64,000 nt of DNA from Bacteroidota bacterium (lineage in GTDB: Bacteria > Bacteroidota > Bacteroidia > Cytophagales > Cyclobacteriaceae): positions 329,657-393,656 of the forward strand of contig JAFDYT010000002.1 of the NCBI GenBank assembly GCA_018266055.1. The letters are read 5' to 3'. Positions 25,201-34,700 of this stretch are shown here, one piece after another (positions within the stretch are counted from its first letter, which is position 1; the number at the start of each line of letters is the position of its first letter). The notes under the pieces are model-generated. The model was not told where the DNA came from and searched no databases. It worked only from the letters and a program-made list of their open reading frames with translations. Made by a program: the position numbers and the translations under genes.

Positions 25201-25288
25201 GCGGCCCCTATCGGGACGGGCTATCCGCTTCAAGTCCGGCCGCGCATCATCCTGCGCACTTCGGGCTTTCCGCTTCTATCCCTGCCGC
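25201..25288. repeat. GC-rich structured repeat, copy A
   Basis: First of two copies. Conserved blocks: GGGCTATCCGC followed by TTCAAGTCCGGCC, then a variable centre, then CTTCGGGCTTTCCGC and CTATCCCTGCCGC. The ends GCGGC (25201-25205) and GCCGC (25284-25288) pair, and GGGA/TCCC can extend the stem. The variable centre forms its own hairpin (GCGCA-TCATCC-TGCGC). It fills part of the 304-nt gap between the glycosyltransferase stop and tmRNA, in which no gene is seen. A TACCTTTG -7 element lies on the minus strand upstream, so it may be transcribed. Confidence 0.75.
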
Positions 25289-25362
25289 TCGCCACAGCGT
25301 AGCGATCCGTCTTGTCGACAGCATCTCCGCCTTTTTAACTATCCAACGAACAAATCAAAAGA

Positions 25363-25370
25363 CAAAGGTA
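25363..25370 (-). promoter_or_regulatory. Possible -7 element (TACCTTTG) upstream of repeat A and tmRNA
   Basis: An exact TAnnTTTG match on the minus strand, about 210 nt before tmRNA and 75 nt before repeat A. No good -33 box at 19 nt. If real, the tmRNA precursor would carry repeat A in its 5' leader. Confidence 0.35.
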
Positions 25371-25455
25371 CGGTAAAAAAAGTTCAGTAGAGTAAAGAGC
25401 TAAACGTGGAAAGTAATTCTCTCAACTTTACACTTTAAGCTTTCTACTTTCCTCT

Positions 25456-26409
25456 TCAAACTCTCTCGCTCACCAAATAATCCTTTTTTGAAATCGACTG
25501 GCGCGCAAGAAGATCCGCCAGAAAGCCCGTCAGAAAAAGCTGAACACCTACAATCAATGCAACCAGCGCCAGGTAAAACGCCGGCTGCTGCACGATCTCG
25601 CGCTTCAGCGGGACTTTAGAAATATAAATCGAATCAAACTTTTCCCACAGCATCACCGCGGTAAGGGTAAACCCAAGCAAAAAAGACAAAATACCAAACG
25701 TGCCAAAAAAGTGCATCGGCCGTTTTGAAAACTTGCCCACGAACATCAGCGTGAGCAAATCAAGAAAGCCGCTCACCAGTCGCTGCCATCCAAACTTGCT
25801 GTGGCCGTATTTGCGCTCGCGGTGTTCCACGACTTTTTCGGTAATCTTAGTGAAGCCTGCCCACTTCGCCAGCACCGGAATATAGCGATGCATGTCGCCA
25901 TACACGGTAATGCTTTTTACCACGCGCACATCGTAGGCCTTCAGGCCACAGTTAAAATCATGCAGCTTTATTTTCGAAATCCGGCTTACAACGGCATTGA
26001 AAAATTTTGAGGGCCAGGTTTTAGTAATCGGGTCGTGGCGTTTTTTCTTCCAACCGCTCACCAGATGAAACTTCTGTTCTTTAATGAGCTTGTACAGTTC
26101 AGGAATTTCGTCCGGACTATCCTGCAAGTCAGCATCCATAGTGATTACCACATTGCCCTGCGCTGCTTGAAAACCTGTATGAAGTGCGGCTGACTTGCCA
26201 AAGTTGCGATTAAATTTCAACCCTCTGATCGACGCATTGGCCTGATTAGCTTTTATAATTTCATCCCAAGTGCCGTCCGTACTTCCGTCGTCGATAAAAA
26301 TTACTTCATACGAAAATCCGTGTGTTTGCATCACACGGCTTATCCATTGTGTCAGTTCAGGAATAGATTGTTCTTCGTCCTTGGCAGGAATGATCAGCGA
26401 AATATCCAA
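25456..26409 (-). CDS. Family 2 glycosyltransferase with C-terminal membrane anchor
   Basis: 317 residues. The GT-A domain (1-220) has LIIPAKDEEQSIPEL, FIDDGSTDGTWDEI, the nucleotide-sugar DxD in TMDADLQDSPDE and a RERKYGHSKFGW acceptor region, resembling dolichyl-/undecaprenyl-phosphate sugar transferases (DPM1/ArnC type). Two transmembrane helices follow at about 235-260 and 280-305. It likely charges a polyprenyl phosphate with a sugar at the inner membrane. Sugar identity is unknown. Starts 12 nt after the downstream-most DUF4199 gene in the same direction. Confidence 0.92.
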   Translation of the reverse strand: MDISLIIPAKDEEQSIPELTQWISRVMQTHGFSYEVIFIDDGSTDGTWDEIIKANQANASIRGLKFNRNFGKSAALHTGFQAAQGNVVITMDADLQDSPDEIPELYKLIKEQKFHLVSGWKKKRHDPITKTWPSKFFNAVVSRISKIKLHDFNCGLKAYDVRVVKSITVYGDMHRYIPVLAKWAGFTKITEKVVEHRERKYGHSKFGWQRLVSGFLDLLTLMFVGKFSKRPMHFFGTFGILSFLLGFTLTAVMLWEKFDSIYISKVPLKREIVQQPAFYLALVALIVGVQLFLTGFLADLLARQSISKKDYLVSERV

Positions 26410-26421
26410 AGTAAGAAAATA

Positions 26422-26955
26422 TTAATTGAATGGGTCTGGGTTTTTCTTTTGAGTAAATAAGCTCACCACCAAAGCAACTAAAAGTCCCATGATGACGCCA
26501 AAAATCAAACCGAATACGACCATCAATTCAGGTGTCATGAATTTAGAAGTCATGTTCATCGCCTGATCGATTTGCTCTTCGGTGAGATTGCCCTTCGCCT
26601 CCATGGCTTCGCGCTGCTTATCCATCATCAACTGGATAAAGCCTGTGTCAATAAATTTCACATACACAAAAGTGAATACACTGGAAAGCGCTGATGACAC
26701 AAGACTTAACCAAAAACCTATACCAAGACCTTGACCAATAGTCATGAATCCATCGCCATTATCTTTAAAATTTTTATGAGCAAGGAAAACAACGACAGCC
26801 AATACAACCACATTGAGCCAACGGGCTGGGCCTTGTACGTCAACATTGGCTACAATAAAGATTACAAAAAGAGCAATACCGATTACGCCCATTATTAAGC
26901 CGAACCGTGTACCCACTGACCTTGTTGAAATGGATGGTTTAGTAGTTTCTTCCAT
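26422..26955 (-). CDS. DUF4199 membrane protein (first of a tandem pair)
   Basis: 177 residues with four hydrophobic segments (about 20-37, 44-60, 75-100 and 148-170) and the DUF4199 layout, including HKNFKDNGDGFMTIGQGLGIG after TM2. The loop between TM3 and TM4 carries charged QREAMEAKGNLTEEQIDQAM. Function unknown. Two nt after its paralogue and 12 nt before the glycosyltransferase, so probably one operon. Confidence 0.88.
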   Translation of the reverse strand: MEETTKPSISTRSVGTRFGLIMGVIGIALFVIFIVANVDVQGPARWLNVVVLAVVVFLAHKNFKDNGDGFMTIGQGLGIGFWLSLVSSALSSVFTFVYVKFIDTGFIQLMMDKQREAMEAKGNLTEEQIDQAMNMTSKFMTPELMVVFGLIFGVIMGLLVALVVSLFTQKKNPDPFN

Positions 26956-26957
26956 AA

Positions 26958-27491
26958 TTAATTGGTTTTAGTTGTTTTGCGAACGACGACCGAAAAAATG
27001 ATAGCCAAAAATAGGCCGATAATCAAACTTTTCAAAAAGTAGTCACCAGCCAGATCAAAAGCGCTGGTGCCAGGCAACCGGGCCAACTGCGCATTATAAG
27101 CATCAATGCCTACGCTTTCTACAAATTGTTTTTTGAAACCGGTAAGCTGTTGCTGCAGCTTAGCGATGTAGGTAGCAATAAATTCTTTCTGCCATGAGGC
27201 ATAGCCCAAAGTAACTATTGCACCGATCAGCGCGGCTGTGCCTACGAAAATGTAGCTGCCCACCATCCCCTGCCAGAAAAACAGCTCACCCTGATAATAG
27301 GAATCGCGCAATTCTTTCAAACACAGAAAAATGAAAAGCGAATAAATCGCGATTCGGAAATCAACAATCACCGGCAGCAAAAAGGGGTGCATGCCCATCA
27401 GGTAAAGCACCACGATGACGATACCACCGATCACTCCACCAATTAATCCGTAACGAAACGGGATTCTTACTAAAGGATTTTTAAAAAACAT
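26958..27491 (-). CDS. DUF4199 membrane protein (second of a tandem pair)
   Basis: Also 177 residues with the same four-helix plan: LIGGVIGGIVIVVLYLMG, then AIYSLFIFLCLKELRDSYY with the DUF4199 charged motif, GMVGSYIFVGTAALIGAI and IIGLFLAIIFSVVV. It shares topology and length with the adjacent gene, suggesting duplication. Function unknown. Confidence 0.88.
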   Translation of the reverse strand: MFFKNPLVRIPFRYGLIGGVIGGIVIVVLYLMGMHPFLLPVIVDFRIAIYSLFIFLCLKELRDSYYQGELFFWQGMVGSYIFVGTAALIGAIVTLGYASWQKEFIATYIAKLQQQLTGFKKQFVESVGIDAYNAQLARLPGTSAFDLAGDYFLKSLIIGLFLAIIFSVVVRKTTKTN

Positions 27492-27573
27492 GCGCCAAGA
27501 AAATCATTCTACTGATTGAAACCAAATCAGTATGACGATCTGCAAAAAAATTACAACAAACCGTCTGATTTTA

Positions 27574-28377
27574 TCAGATATCTGATTTCTTCAGCCTCAG
27601 ATAGGCGAAGTAATTGAAGAGGAACGTCCACGCCAGCGCGATGAGCACCGCACCGATTGCCACATAGTCCTGAATTTCCTGAAGTGCGTACCGGGCAAAC
27701 GGCATAGCAATCAGATTAGTGATCGACTGCATGGGAAAGAAATCCTTGAGGAATGAAGCGGCGTCGGGGATGTTTACTTTAATAATTGCCTCAATCATGT
27801 GCGACAACAAAAGGAGAATAATCGTTAACCCCGAGCGCTGCACAAGTATTCCTAGCATCAGCGCATACGAAAGGAAGGCAAATATCTCCAGGAAGTATGC
27901 CGGGAAAAACTCGAGGTCGGTAAAGATATCTGCGATCTCAATTTGCGGCGAATAAATTAAGCCCGTCACCAGGGCAATAACAAAAACCATGGCAACACTC
28001 ATAAGGCTAAGAAGTACGTTGGTCAGCATTTTGGATTGCAAAAATTCCAGGCGGCTCATCCCATCGATAATATTCTGACGAATGGTGCGGTATTGATATT
28101 CATTGGTTACAGAAATCACTACCATGATGGCCAATACAATTTTGAACATGCCGCTGATAAAGACCAGATTCTGCCACACATCGGGGAAATGATACAATGG
28201 AATCCGGTTGATGTTGATGTTCGCACCAAACTCAGCTCCTTTGCTCGCCAGCCATTTCAAAAATTCCATGCCACTAGCCGTGACAAAGGCAAGCGTAGAA
28301 AAGTAAAGACCACACACCACCCAAAACGTGCGGTAGCTGGTCAGTTTCTTCAAATCAATTTTCAAAAGATGTAGCAT
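27574..28377 (-). CDS. ABC-2 type transporter permease
   Basis: 267 residues with six membrane segments (starting near 18, 78, 115, 158, 180 and 240), N-terminal LKIDLKKLTSYRTFWVV and the EYQYRTIRQNIIDGMSR coupling-helix motif of ABC-2 permeases. It pairs with the ATPase 30 nt upstream. Exported substrate unknown. Confidence 0.9.
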   Translation of the reverse strand: MLHLLKIDLKKLTSYRTFWVVCGLYFSTLAFVTASGMEFLKWLASKGAEFGANININRIPLYHFPDVWQNLVFISGMFKIVLAIMVVISVTNEYQYRTIRQNIIDGMSRLEFLQSKMLTNVLLSLMSVAMVFVIALVTGLIYSPQIEIADIFTDLEFFPAYFLEIFAFLSYALMLGILVQRSGLTIILLLLSHMIEAIIKVNIPDAASFLKDFFPMQSITNLIAMPFARYALQEIQDYVAIGAVLIALAWTFLFNYFAYLRLKKSDI

Positions 28378-28407
28378 AGCGAATTATCTTGTGTCTTACG
28401 TCTGGTG

Positions 28408-29310
28408 TCACTTTGCAGCGGGTGCTTCCTGTAATATTTCTAGAAATTGCTTTTCAAGGCTTTTCTTTTGCGTGAGGATATGCGAAGCCACAATCCCCTT
28501 TTCAAAGAGAAATTTATTAAGATCTACGCTGTGAAAACCTTCGCGCATACGCACCTGAAATTTCCCCCCTTCTGATTTCACAGAAAGCGAGCCGTTGAAT
28601 TCATGTAAAATATGACTGAGGTCGTCGTGATACGCTACCACCTCTACCGTCTCTTCGCCTTTGCCTACGTCGTCCACTGGTCCGCTGTGCACCAGGTTTC
28701 CCTTCCGTAAAATGGCAAAGTGCGTACAGACTTTTTGGACCTCATCCAATAAGTGACTTGCCAGAATAATTGTCTTTCCGTCGGCTGCTATTCGTTTGAT
28801 GATCTCGCGGATCTCAGCAATCCCCATCGGGTCAAGACCATTAGTGGGTTCGTCCAAAATCAAAATGATGGGATCGCTCACCAGCGCCGACGCAATGGCC
28901 AGGCGCTGTTTCATACCCAGTGAATATGTTTTGTACTTGTGATCTTTGCGTTGCGTGAGCTCAACGACGTCAAGTACTTTGGCAATATTGCGCGGGTCGG
29001 CCCCTTTGATCATCGCGTTAAGCTCCAGGTTTTTCTGACCACTGAGGTAAGGATAAAAAATCGGATGTTCCAATACAGCACCAATCTTCTTTCGCGTATG
29101 ATTCGTTGCTGGTTCACCAAACCAGCTAAAATTTCCCGACGTGGGGTTAGTTACTCCCATCAACATCCCCAGCGTAGTAGTTTTGCCGCTACCGTTCGGG
29201 CCGAGCATTCCAAACACCTGGCCGCGTTTCACTTCCAGGTCCAGACGATTTACAGCGCAAAGCTTCCCAAAATATTTGGTCAGTTTGTCGGTAGATAAAA
29301 CGGTTTCCAA
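28408..29310 (-). CDS. ABC transporter ATP-binding protein
   Basis: 300 residues of the DrrA/CcmA type: Walker A GPNGSGKTTT, signature YSLGMKQRLAIASAL, Walker B ILILDEPTNGLDP and switch His in ILASHLLDE, followed by an accessory C-terminal domain of about 80 residues. It energises the neighbouring ABC-2 permease. Twelve nt after the DUF4252 gene in the same direction. Confidence 0.95.
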   Translation of the reverse strand: METVLSTDKLTKYFGKLCAVNRLDLEVKRGQVFGMLGPNGSGKTTTLGMLMGVTNPTSGNFSWFGEPATNHTRKKIGAVLEHPIFYPYLSGQKNLELNAMIKGADPRNIAKVLDVVELTQRKDHKYKTYSLGMKQRLAIASALVSDPIILILDEPTNGLDPMGIAEIREIIKRIAADGKTIILASHLLDEVQKVCTHFAILRKGNLVHSGPVDDVGKGEETVEVVAYHDDLSHILHEFNGSLSVKSEGGKFQVRMREGFHSVDLNKFLFEKGIVASHILTQKKSLEKQFLEILQEAPAAK

Positions 29311-29322
29311 GAATTTATGTGT

Positions 29323-29886
29323 TTAATCGTTTTCTTCGTTGTCTTCTTTTTTCTGGCCCTTCTTCTTTCCGTCTTTCTTCTTGTCGTCTTTGCCTACAAA
29401 GTCTTTTACACGCTGGCCGATATCTCCACTCTGATTCAACGCGTTGAAAAGGGACGAAGCCTTATCGAGCCCTACTCGTCCAAGTATATCGAGGACGTAC
29501 AAATTGCTGGAGTCGCTCGCGAGGATTACAGTGCCCTTCACGCGGCCATCTTTTTCCTTGATGTACACATTGAAATTTCTTCCCTGAAAGCGACTCGTCA
29601 TCATTTCATCATACGATTCCGACTGATATCCGCTTTTCAATTTCTTAAAATCGCTGTCACTAAAGTTGCTCTTAGCTCTGTCGATCATCATGAATTTCAT
29701 CTTCTCTATGTCTTTGATCAGCGCATCAAAGTCTTTATCATCTTTTTGATTGAGCATCCTGAGGGTATTCTTATAAAAATATAGAGAGAGTCCCTCGTAT
29801 TTTTTATCCAGCTCGTCGGTAGTTTTGGTTTGGGCCTGAACCAGTTGCGTCAGGCCAAGAAGCGAAATCAGTAAATACTTTTTCAT
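29323..29886 (-). CDS. Secreted DUF4252 protein with charged C-terminal tail
   Basis: 187 residues from the ATG at 29886 (signal MKKYLLISLLGLTQLVQAQ); the earlier in-frame ATG adds ten residues ahead of the signal. The DUF4252 core includes SESYDEMMTSRFQGRNFNVY and TVILASDSSNLYVLDILGRV. The end is strongly charged (KDDKKKDGKKKGQKKEDNEE). Function unknown. Last of the sigma-linked genes; paralogous to the next gene upstream. Confidence 0.85.
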   Translation of the reverse strand: MKKYLLISLLGLTQLVQAQTKTTDELDKKYEGLSLYFYKNTLRMLNQKDDKDFDALIKDIEKMKFMMIDRAKSNFSDSDFKKLKSGYQSESYDEMMTSRFQGRNFNVYIKEKDGRVKGTVILASDSSNLYVLDILGRVGLDKASSLFNALNQSGDIGQRVKDFVGKDDKKKDGKKKGQKKEDNEEND

Positions 29887-30000
29887 GAATAATGGGGTTG
29901 CAGTTACACGTGACAATCCTCGAGAAGTTTCATTAGCGTTTATAAAAGTACAGGTAGTCTGATTTACTACCTGTACGCTGTTTCCCTATTTGGCAACTTA

Positions 30001-30537
30001 TTAATTCTTTTTGTCTTTGTTGTCTTTGATTTTCTCCAGGTTCTGCAAGCCGTCGATGTTCATTTTCTTGCCAATGTTGCCGATTTTCTTCAAGTCGATC
30101 TCGCCAAACAAACTCAGCACCATAAATTCATCGTTGCCGCCCATTACCATAACCAGTTCACCAATTTTGCCCGCGCTGATTTCTTTGATAAAGAACTTCA
30201 TGTCTTTGTCTTTATCGCGCACGCTGAGCAATTCTTCGTAATCGTTGGTAGGGATCATTGCCATCGCCTCTTTGTACAACGAACGTGAGTCGCGGGTTTC
30301 GTGCTTTGCCAATACGCGCAAGCCTTTTATTTTGCTGATCGCGTCAAGCACTTCTTTGTCTTCCGGTTTATCTACCGACATGTTGGTAAACAACCCAAAC
30401 ATTTTCTGACTCACTTTCACTTGCGTGAAGCTTTCATCATCCTGATATTTTGCAAAAAATTTAGCGATCGCATCTCCTTGTGCATTTGCCGCTATCGACA
30501 TCACCATTACCATCGCGCCAATCATTAACTTTTTCAT
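30001..30537 (-). CDS. Secreted DUF4252 protein
   Basis: 178 residues with signal peptide MKKLMIGAMVMVMSIAANAQ, then the DUF4252 pattern: VSQKMFGLFTNM, IKGLRVLAKHET, YKEAMAMIPTNDYEELLSV and LVMVMGGNDEFMVLSLFGEI. In Bacteroidetes these proteins are often next to ECF sigma factors, as here. Function unknown; likely periplasmic. 33 nt after the anti-sigma-like gene. Confidence 0.87.
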   Translation of the reverse strand: MKKLMIGAMVMVMSIAANAQGDAIAKFFAKYQDDESFTQVKVSQKMFGLFTNMSVDKPEDKEVLDAISKIKGLRVLAKHETRDSRSLYKEAMAMIPTNDYEELLSVRDKDKDMKFFIKEISAGKIGELVMVMGGNDEFMVLSLFGEIDLKKIGNIGKKMNIDGLQNLEKIKDNKDKKN

Positions 30538-30570
30538 AACTGTTTATTTTAAGGTTTTTAATTTCTTTTT

Positions 30571-31104
30571 TTAAATGTTCACTTTTTTCTCGCGGGCCGT
30601 ATCGGCCGGCTTGCGTTCTATCTTTTGTTCGGCTTCGTTCAGCAAGTTGATTTTACTTGCTTCTTGCTGCGCCTTTCCAAAATTCTTCGAGATCATCAGC
30701 AAGGCCTTCTTAGTTTCTTCAAACGCGAGCTTGGGGTCGCTTTCGGTATCAGTGATTTCCGTCGGCGAGGAGTTGCGTACTTCATGGCCTATCAGGTACA
30801 CCGCCGCCACAATCACTGCAACACCCGCCGCCACTCTTGCTATCTGAAACCAGTTGGTCATGGATATCACTTTACCACCTTGACGCTGCCTGATTTGTTT
30901 TGTTACAGCGGTGTCAAAATTTTCACTCAACGCCCGCGACCGTTCAGCTTCAAAGTAGCGAAACAGCTCGGCGGTTTCTTTCAGGTTTTCAGGAACATTC
31001 TGCCCGTTGAAAAACTGGTGCAGCGCTTGCTCTTCTTCGAGCGAAGTCTCCGCGTTCCAGTATTTCTCCAGCAGTTGTTCAATGTGCTTAGAGTCCATAC
31101 GCAT
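30571..31104 (-). CDS. Anti-sigma factor-like membrane protein
   Basis: 177 residues: an N-terminal cytoplasmic part (KHIEQLLEKYWNAETSLEEE, ALHQFF), one transmembrane helix at about 93-112 (RVAAGVAVIVAAVYLIG) and a periplasmic tail. The gene overlaps the sigma factor end by 17 nt; the A-rich stretch ahead favours the first ATG. It has the layout expected of a membrane anti-sigma factor, though no zinc motif is seen. Confidence 0.78.
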   Translation of the reverse strand: MRMDSKHIEQLLEKYWNAETSLEEEQALHQFFNGQNVPENLKETAELFRYFEAERSRALSENFDTAVTKQIRQRQGGKVISMTNWFQIARVAAGVAVIVAAVYLIGHEVRNSSPTEITDTESDPKLAFEETKKALLMISKNFGKAQQEASKINLLNEAEQKIERKPADTAREKKVNI

Positions 31105-31597
31105 TTAGTTTTATTAGTTTCTCGCGCACGGCATTGCGTGCACGAAACAAGTTTACTTTCACCTGGTTCATATCCAGTTCCAGGATCTCACAGATTTCGT
31201 TGTAGCTGTGACCTTCAATGTCGCGCAGGTGCATCACCTGGCGCTGTTTGTCGGGCAGCATTGTCATCAGTTCGTCAATTCGTTTCATGCTTTCCTTCAA
31301 TTCGGTTTTGTCGTGGGGAGTTAATCCTTCCTGACGAATTTCGAATCCATCGTCCATCGAGTCGGTAGTTCTGCGTTGCTTGCTCCGCAGTTTATCGAGC
31401 GACAGATTTTTAGTGATACGCATGCACCAAGCTTCCATGTTTTGCACTTCGGCCATGTCACGTCCGTTCCACACTTTGATCATGGTTTCTTGCACCACGT
31501 CTTTGGCCTCCTCGCTGCTTCCGAGCAAGCGGAAAGCAAAGCGGTAAAGCTTGTTTTTGGCGGGCAACACCCTGGTTTCAAAGTCTTCGAGATTCAT
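31088..31597 (-). CDS. ECF-type RNA polymerase sigma factor
   Basis: 169 residues. Region 2 carries LYRFAFRLLGSSEEAKDVVQ, TMIKVWNGRDMAEVQNMEAW and CMRITKNLSLDKLRSKQRR; region 4 has LPDKQRQVMHLRDIEGHSYN and EICEILELDMNQVKVNLFRA. It probably controls its own operon (anti-sigma, two DUF4252 proteins). On the minus strand TGCCTTTG lies 5 nt before the ATG. Structured repeat B lies in the 183-nt gap upstream. Confidence 0.95.
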   Translation of the reverse strand: MNLEDFETRVLPAKNKLYRFAFRLLGSSEEAKDVVQETMIKVWNGRDMAEVQNMEAWCMRITKNLSLDKLRSKQRRTTDSMDDGFEIRQEGLTPHDKTELKESMKRIDELMTMLPDKQRQVMHLRDIEGHSYNEICEILELDMNQVKVNLFRARNAVREKLIKLNAYGL

Positions 31598-31659
31598 CGT
31601 TTCAAAGGCAAGACGCGAGGTTGGGAATCATGTTACAAAATCAACTATTATTTTTTTGG

Positions 31660-31754
31660 GCGGCTGGGCGGGCTATCCGCTTCAAGTCCGGCCACGCTCC
31701 CCGAAAGTTATCGGGGCCAACGCTCTTCGGGCTTTACGCTACTATCCCTGCCGC
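31660..31754. repeat. GC-rich structured repeat, copy B
   Basis: Second copy. It shares GGGCTATCCGC, TTCAAGTCCGGCC, CTTCGGGCTTTACGC and CTATCCCTGCCGC with copy A. The end stem is stronger here: GCGGC-T-GGG pairs with CCC-T-GCCGC. The centre differs in sequence from A yet again forms a hairpin (CCCCGA-AAGTTA-TCGGGG). It starts 27 nt after the CHAT stop codon and lies upstream of the sigma factor on the same strand. Confidence 0.75.
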
Positions 31755-31780
31755 AATGCTGCTTCGTTTTAAAAGTGCGT

Positions 31781-34700
31781 TTAATCCAACCCAATCATCA
31801 TAAACGCTCCCCAGTAGATCGGCTCGGGATATTCAGTTCGCAGCTCTTTCTTGGCATCTACAAAACTCTGACGAAGATTGCCTGTCGTAAGCCACTTTTT
31901 GTAGAAATTAAGAATCAGTTTTTGAGTAGCCTCATCGTCTACTTTAAACATACTCATGATCAGTGTCTTTGCGCCAGCCACCAAAAATGCACGCTGCAAA
32001 CCATAAACACCCTCGCCATTCGAGACTTCTCCTAAGCCAGTTTCGCACGCACTGAGCACCACAAGATCGGTCTTATCCAGGTTCAAACTCATCGCTTCAT
32101 AGGCGGTAAGGATTCCACTTTCCAGGTTGTAGTTGTATCTAGTTTTGTCGAGCAGATCGCCGGCGCCTTTCAGCAACAGACCGGTTTTCATCAGCGGATT
32201 CTCAGTGAGCTGCGCTTCACTTTGCGTCATTTGTTTGGCGTCGTCTTCAGAAATGGCAGGCGTATAAAATCCGTGAGTAGCAATGTGAAATATTTTAGGG
32301 CTTTCCAGTTCTTTCACTTGTTCTTCAGTGGCCTTTGTTTCAACGTACTCCGATGTCTTCCACCCTTTTTGTTTCAACAGTTCTTCCAGCTCATTCACTT
32401 CCTTTTCGGTACCTGGCAAATCAGCAATTTTATTGCTGGTCGATGCGGTGAGATAAAACTTAGGATTCCCAAACATGGTCGCCGTATTCGATGCCTGCGC
32501 GCGAGACTTGATTTTTTTGAAATACAAATCTTTCGTGTTGCTTACAATCACAATGTTTGAGTTGTCGATCACGTATTTTCCATCAGGCGTAGGGATAGCC
32601 TCCAGGTTGATTTGATTGTACACGCCGTCCGGCGAAAGATAGATCGTAGCATACTGACCGATTTCTTTTTGAATAGGCTCCCAGAAAATTGAATACGAAT
32701 ACTGATCTGGCAGCTTGCTGATGATGCTATTGCGATAATACCGGAAGTATCGGGTTTCCATTTTCTTTCCGTCGGGAAGAGCAATTATCTTAGGCCTTGC
32801 ATTGTCGTTCTTCACATACATGGCTACATAAACCACTGAGTCTGTAAAGTCGTGATTGAAATATCGGTACCGCACCATCTCCACAGCTACATCGTTTTTG
32901 CCGATCGATTTCTGCACATTCTCGTAAGTAATTTTTTTGTTTTCAAAACTCTGACCAAACAACTCCGACTTCTCACTTAGCTCCCGCTCTAACTTTTCTA
33001 CTTCTGCTCCGAGCGCGGCCGGGTCAACTCCGTTTTCGATCAACTGCTCGCTACTCATCGAAAGCGCGTTGGTGAGAAACTCTTTCTTCTGCACCCACTC
33101 GTTGTAAGCAGCTTTTAGCTTTTCATCCGTGCTGTTTAGAATGCGCTCACGGATTTTGATCGACGAACTCAATAGTAAGGCTTTGGTCAGCAATTGGTAG
33201 TTGTACACCTTGCCGGCCAGGTCGCGAAAATCTTCAATCTGCCCAAAGGCTAGGGTGTTATAAAATTCAAAATCGCCTTTCATGGTGTTCCAATACTTGG
33301 CTTTTTCACGTTCGCTCAACGCGGGGAAATATTGTTTGATGAACAAATCATAATCGTTGAGCGCCTCCTCAATGTTTCGCTTCGAACGCTTGAAGTCTTT
33401 TTCCATATAATAGACTTTGGCGAGCTTGGAGAGGATTTTTACATATTCCGGGTGAAGTCGGCTGAAATATTTTTCATAAATGCTTTTGGCGTTGTTATAA
33501 AACTCTTCCGCCTTCGGATAGATTTTCATTTGGTAGTACACATCGCCGGTAAGGGTGAAAATACTGGCGGCGTTGATGTTGTTTTTACTTCCGGTCTTTG
33601 CCCGCCAAATCGCTTCAGCTTGTGTGAGCGTGCTAAAGGCCGCCGCATAATCCTTTTGTGCAATCTTCAGAATGGCCACACTTTTTAACACCTCGGCATA
33701 TTGTGGGTTGTCTTTACCGAGGCGGGTGCCCATAATGTTTTGTGCGTCGAGCAAGGTCTTCTCAATCTCGTCCGGCTTATCGCCTTTGTAAAAACGGGTG
33801 AGCGCCAACCGCGAAAGTGACTTGGCTACTTCGATGTGGTTGTGACCAAATTGTCGCTCCTGACTTTCCAGCGCCTTCTTAAAATTATCTTCCGCGCCGT
33901 CATAGTCGCCGATGATGTTATCCAAGTCACCTTGCAGCAAAAGAACCACCGCGGTCTTGGTTGATTTTTCACCATACACAGACAGCGCTATTTGTTTTGC
34001 CCTGGCGGCGATTTTATCAGTTTCGGTATAGTCGCCTTTTGCGAGCGAGAGCCGTCCCATATTCACCAGCGGTTCGATCAACCGCGAGGTAGATTTACCA
34101 AACGTCTTTTCATAATCTGCAATGAGTTTTTCAAGCAACTCCTCGGTTTCAGCGTAATGCCCGAGTTGAATGTATAATCCTGAAAGTTCTCGGGCAGCGC
34201 TCGCCTCATCGATGCCGGTAATCCGGCTGGCGCGCGAAATAATTTTACCCGCTCGGTCAAGGTTGTCTTTCGCTTCATCAAACAATCCTTTTACACCAAA
34301 AAGTGTAGCTTGTGTGTTGATCGCATCTACCAGATACCCTTTCTTGTCTTCGTCTTTGCGCAAAGGTTCAAGAATTTTTAATGCGTTGTTAATACTCTCT
34401 TCGGCTTGCTCGTATTGCCCCAACTTGATTTGAAGTTTTGCATTGTTGGTTAGTTCGGCACCGTATAGGTAGTCGTTGTAATCGTATTTCACACGGGCTG
34501 CATTTTTTGCTTTCGCTAATGTAGCAGCAGCTTTATCGTAGTGATCGGTAAACTCGTAGTAGCTGGCCATGTGATTGAGAATGTCCAACTGATCTTTGTG
34601 GCGAATGGCAATTTGCTTTTCTACGTTATTGGTAAAGCTCTCTTCATAAATCCCTCCGGCCTCGGCAATCTTGTTGGTGTATTCCAGATAGAAATTGGCG

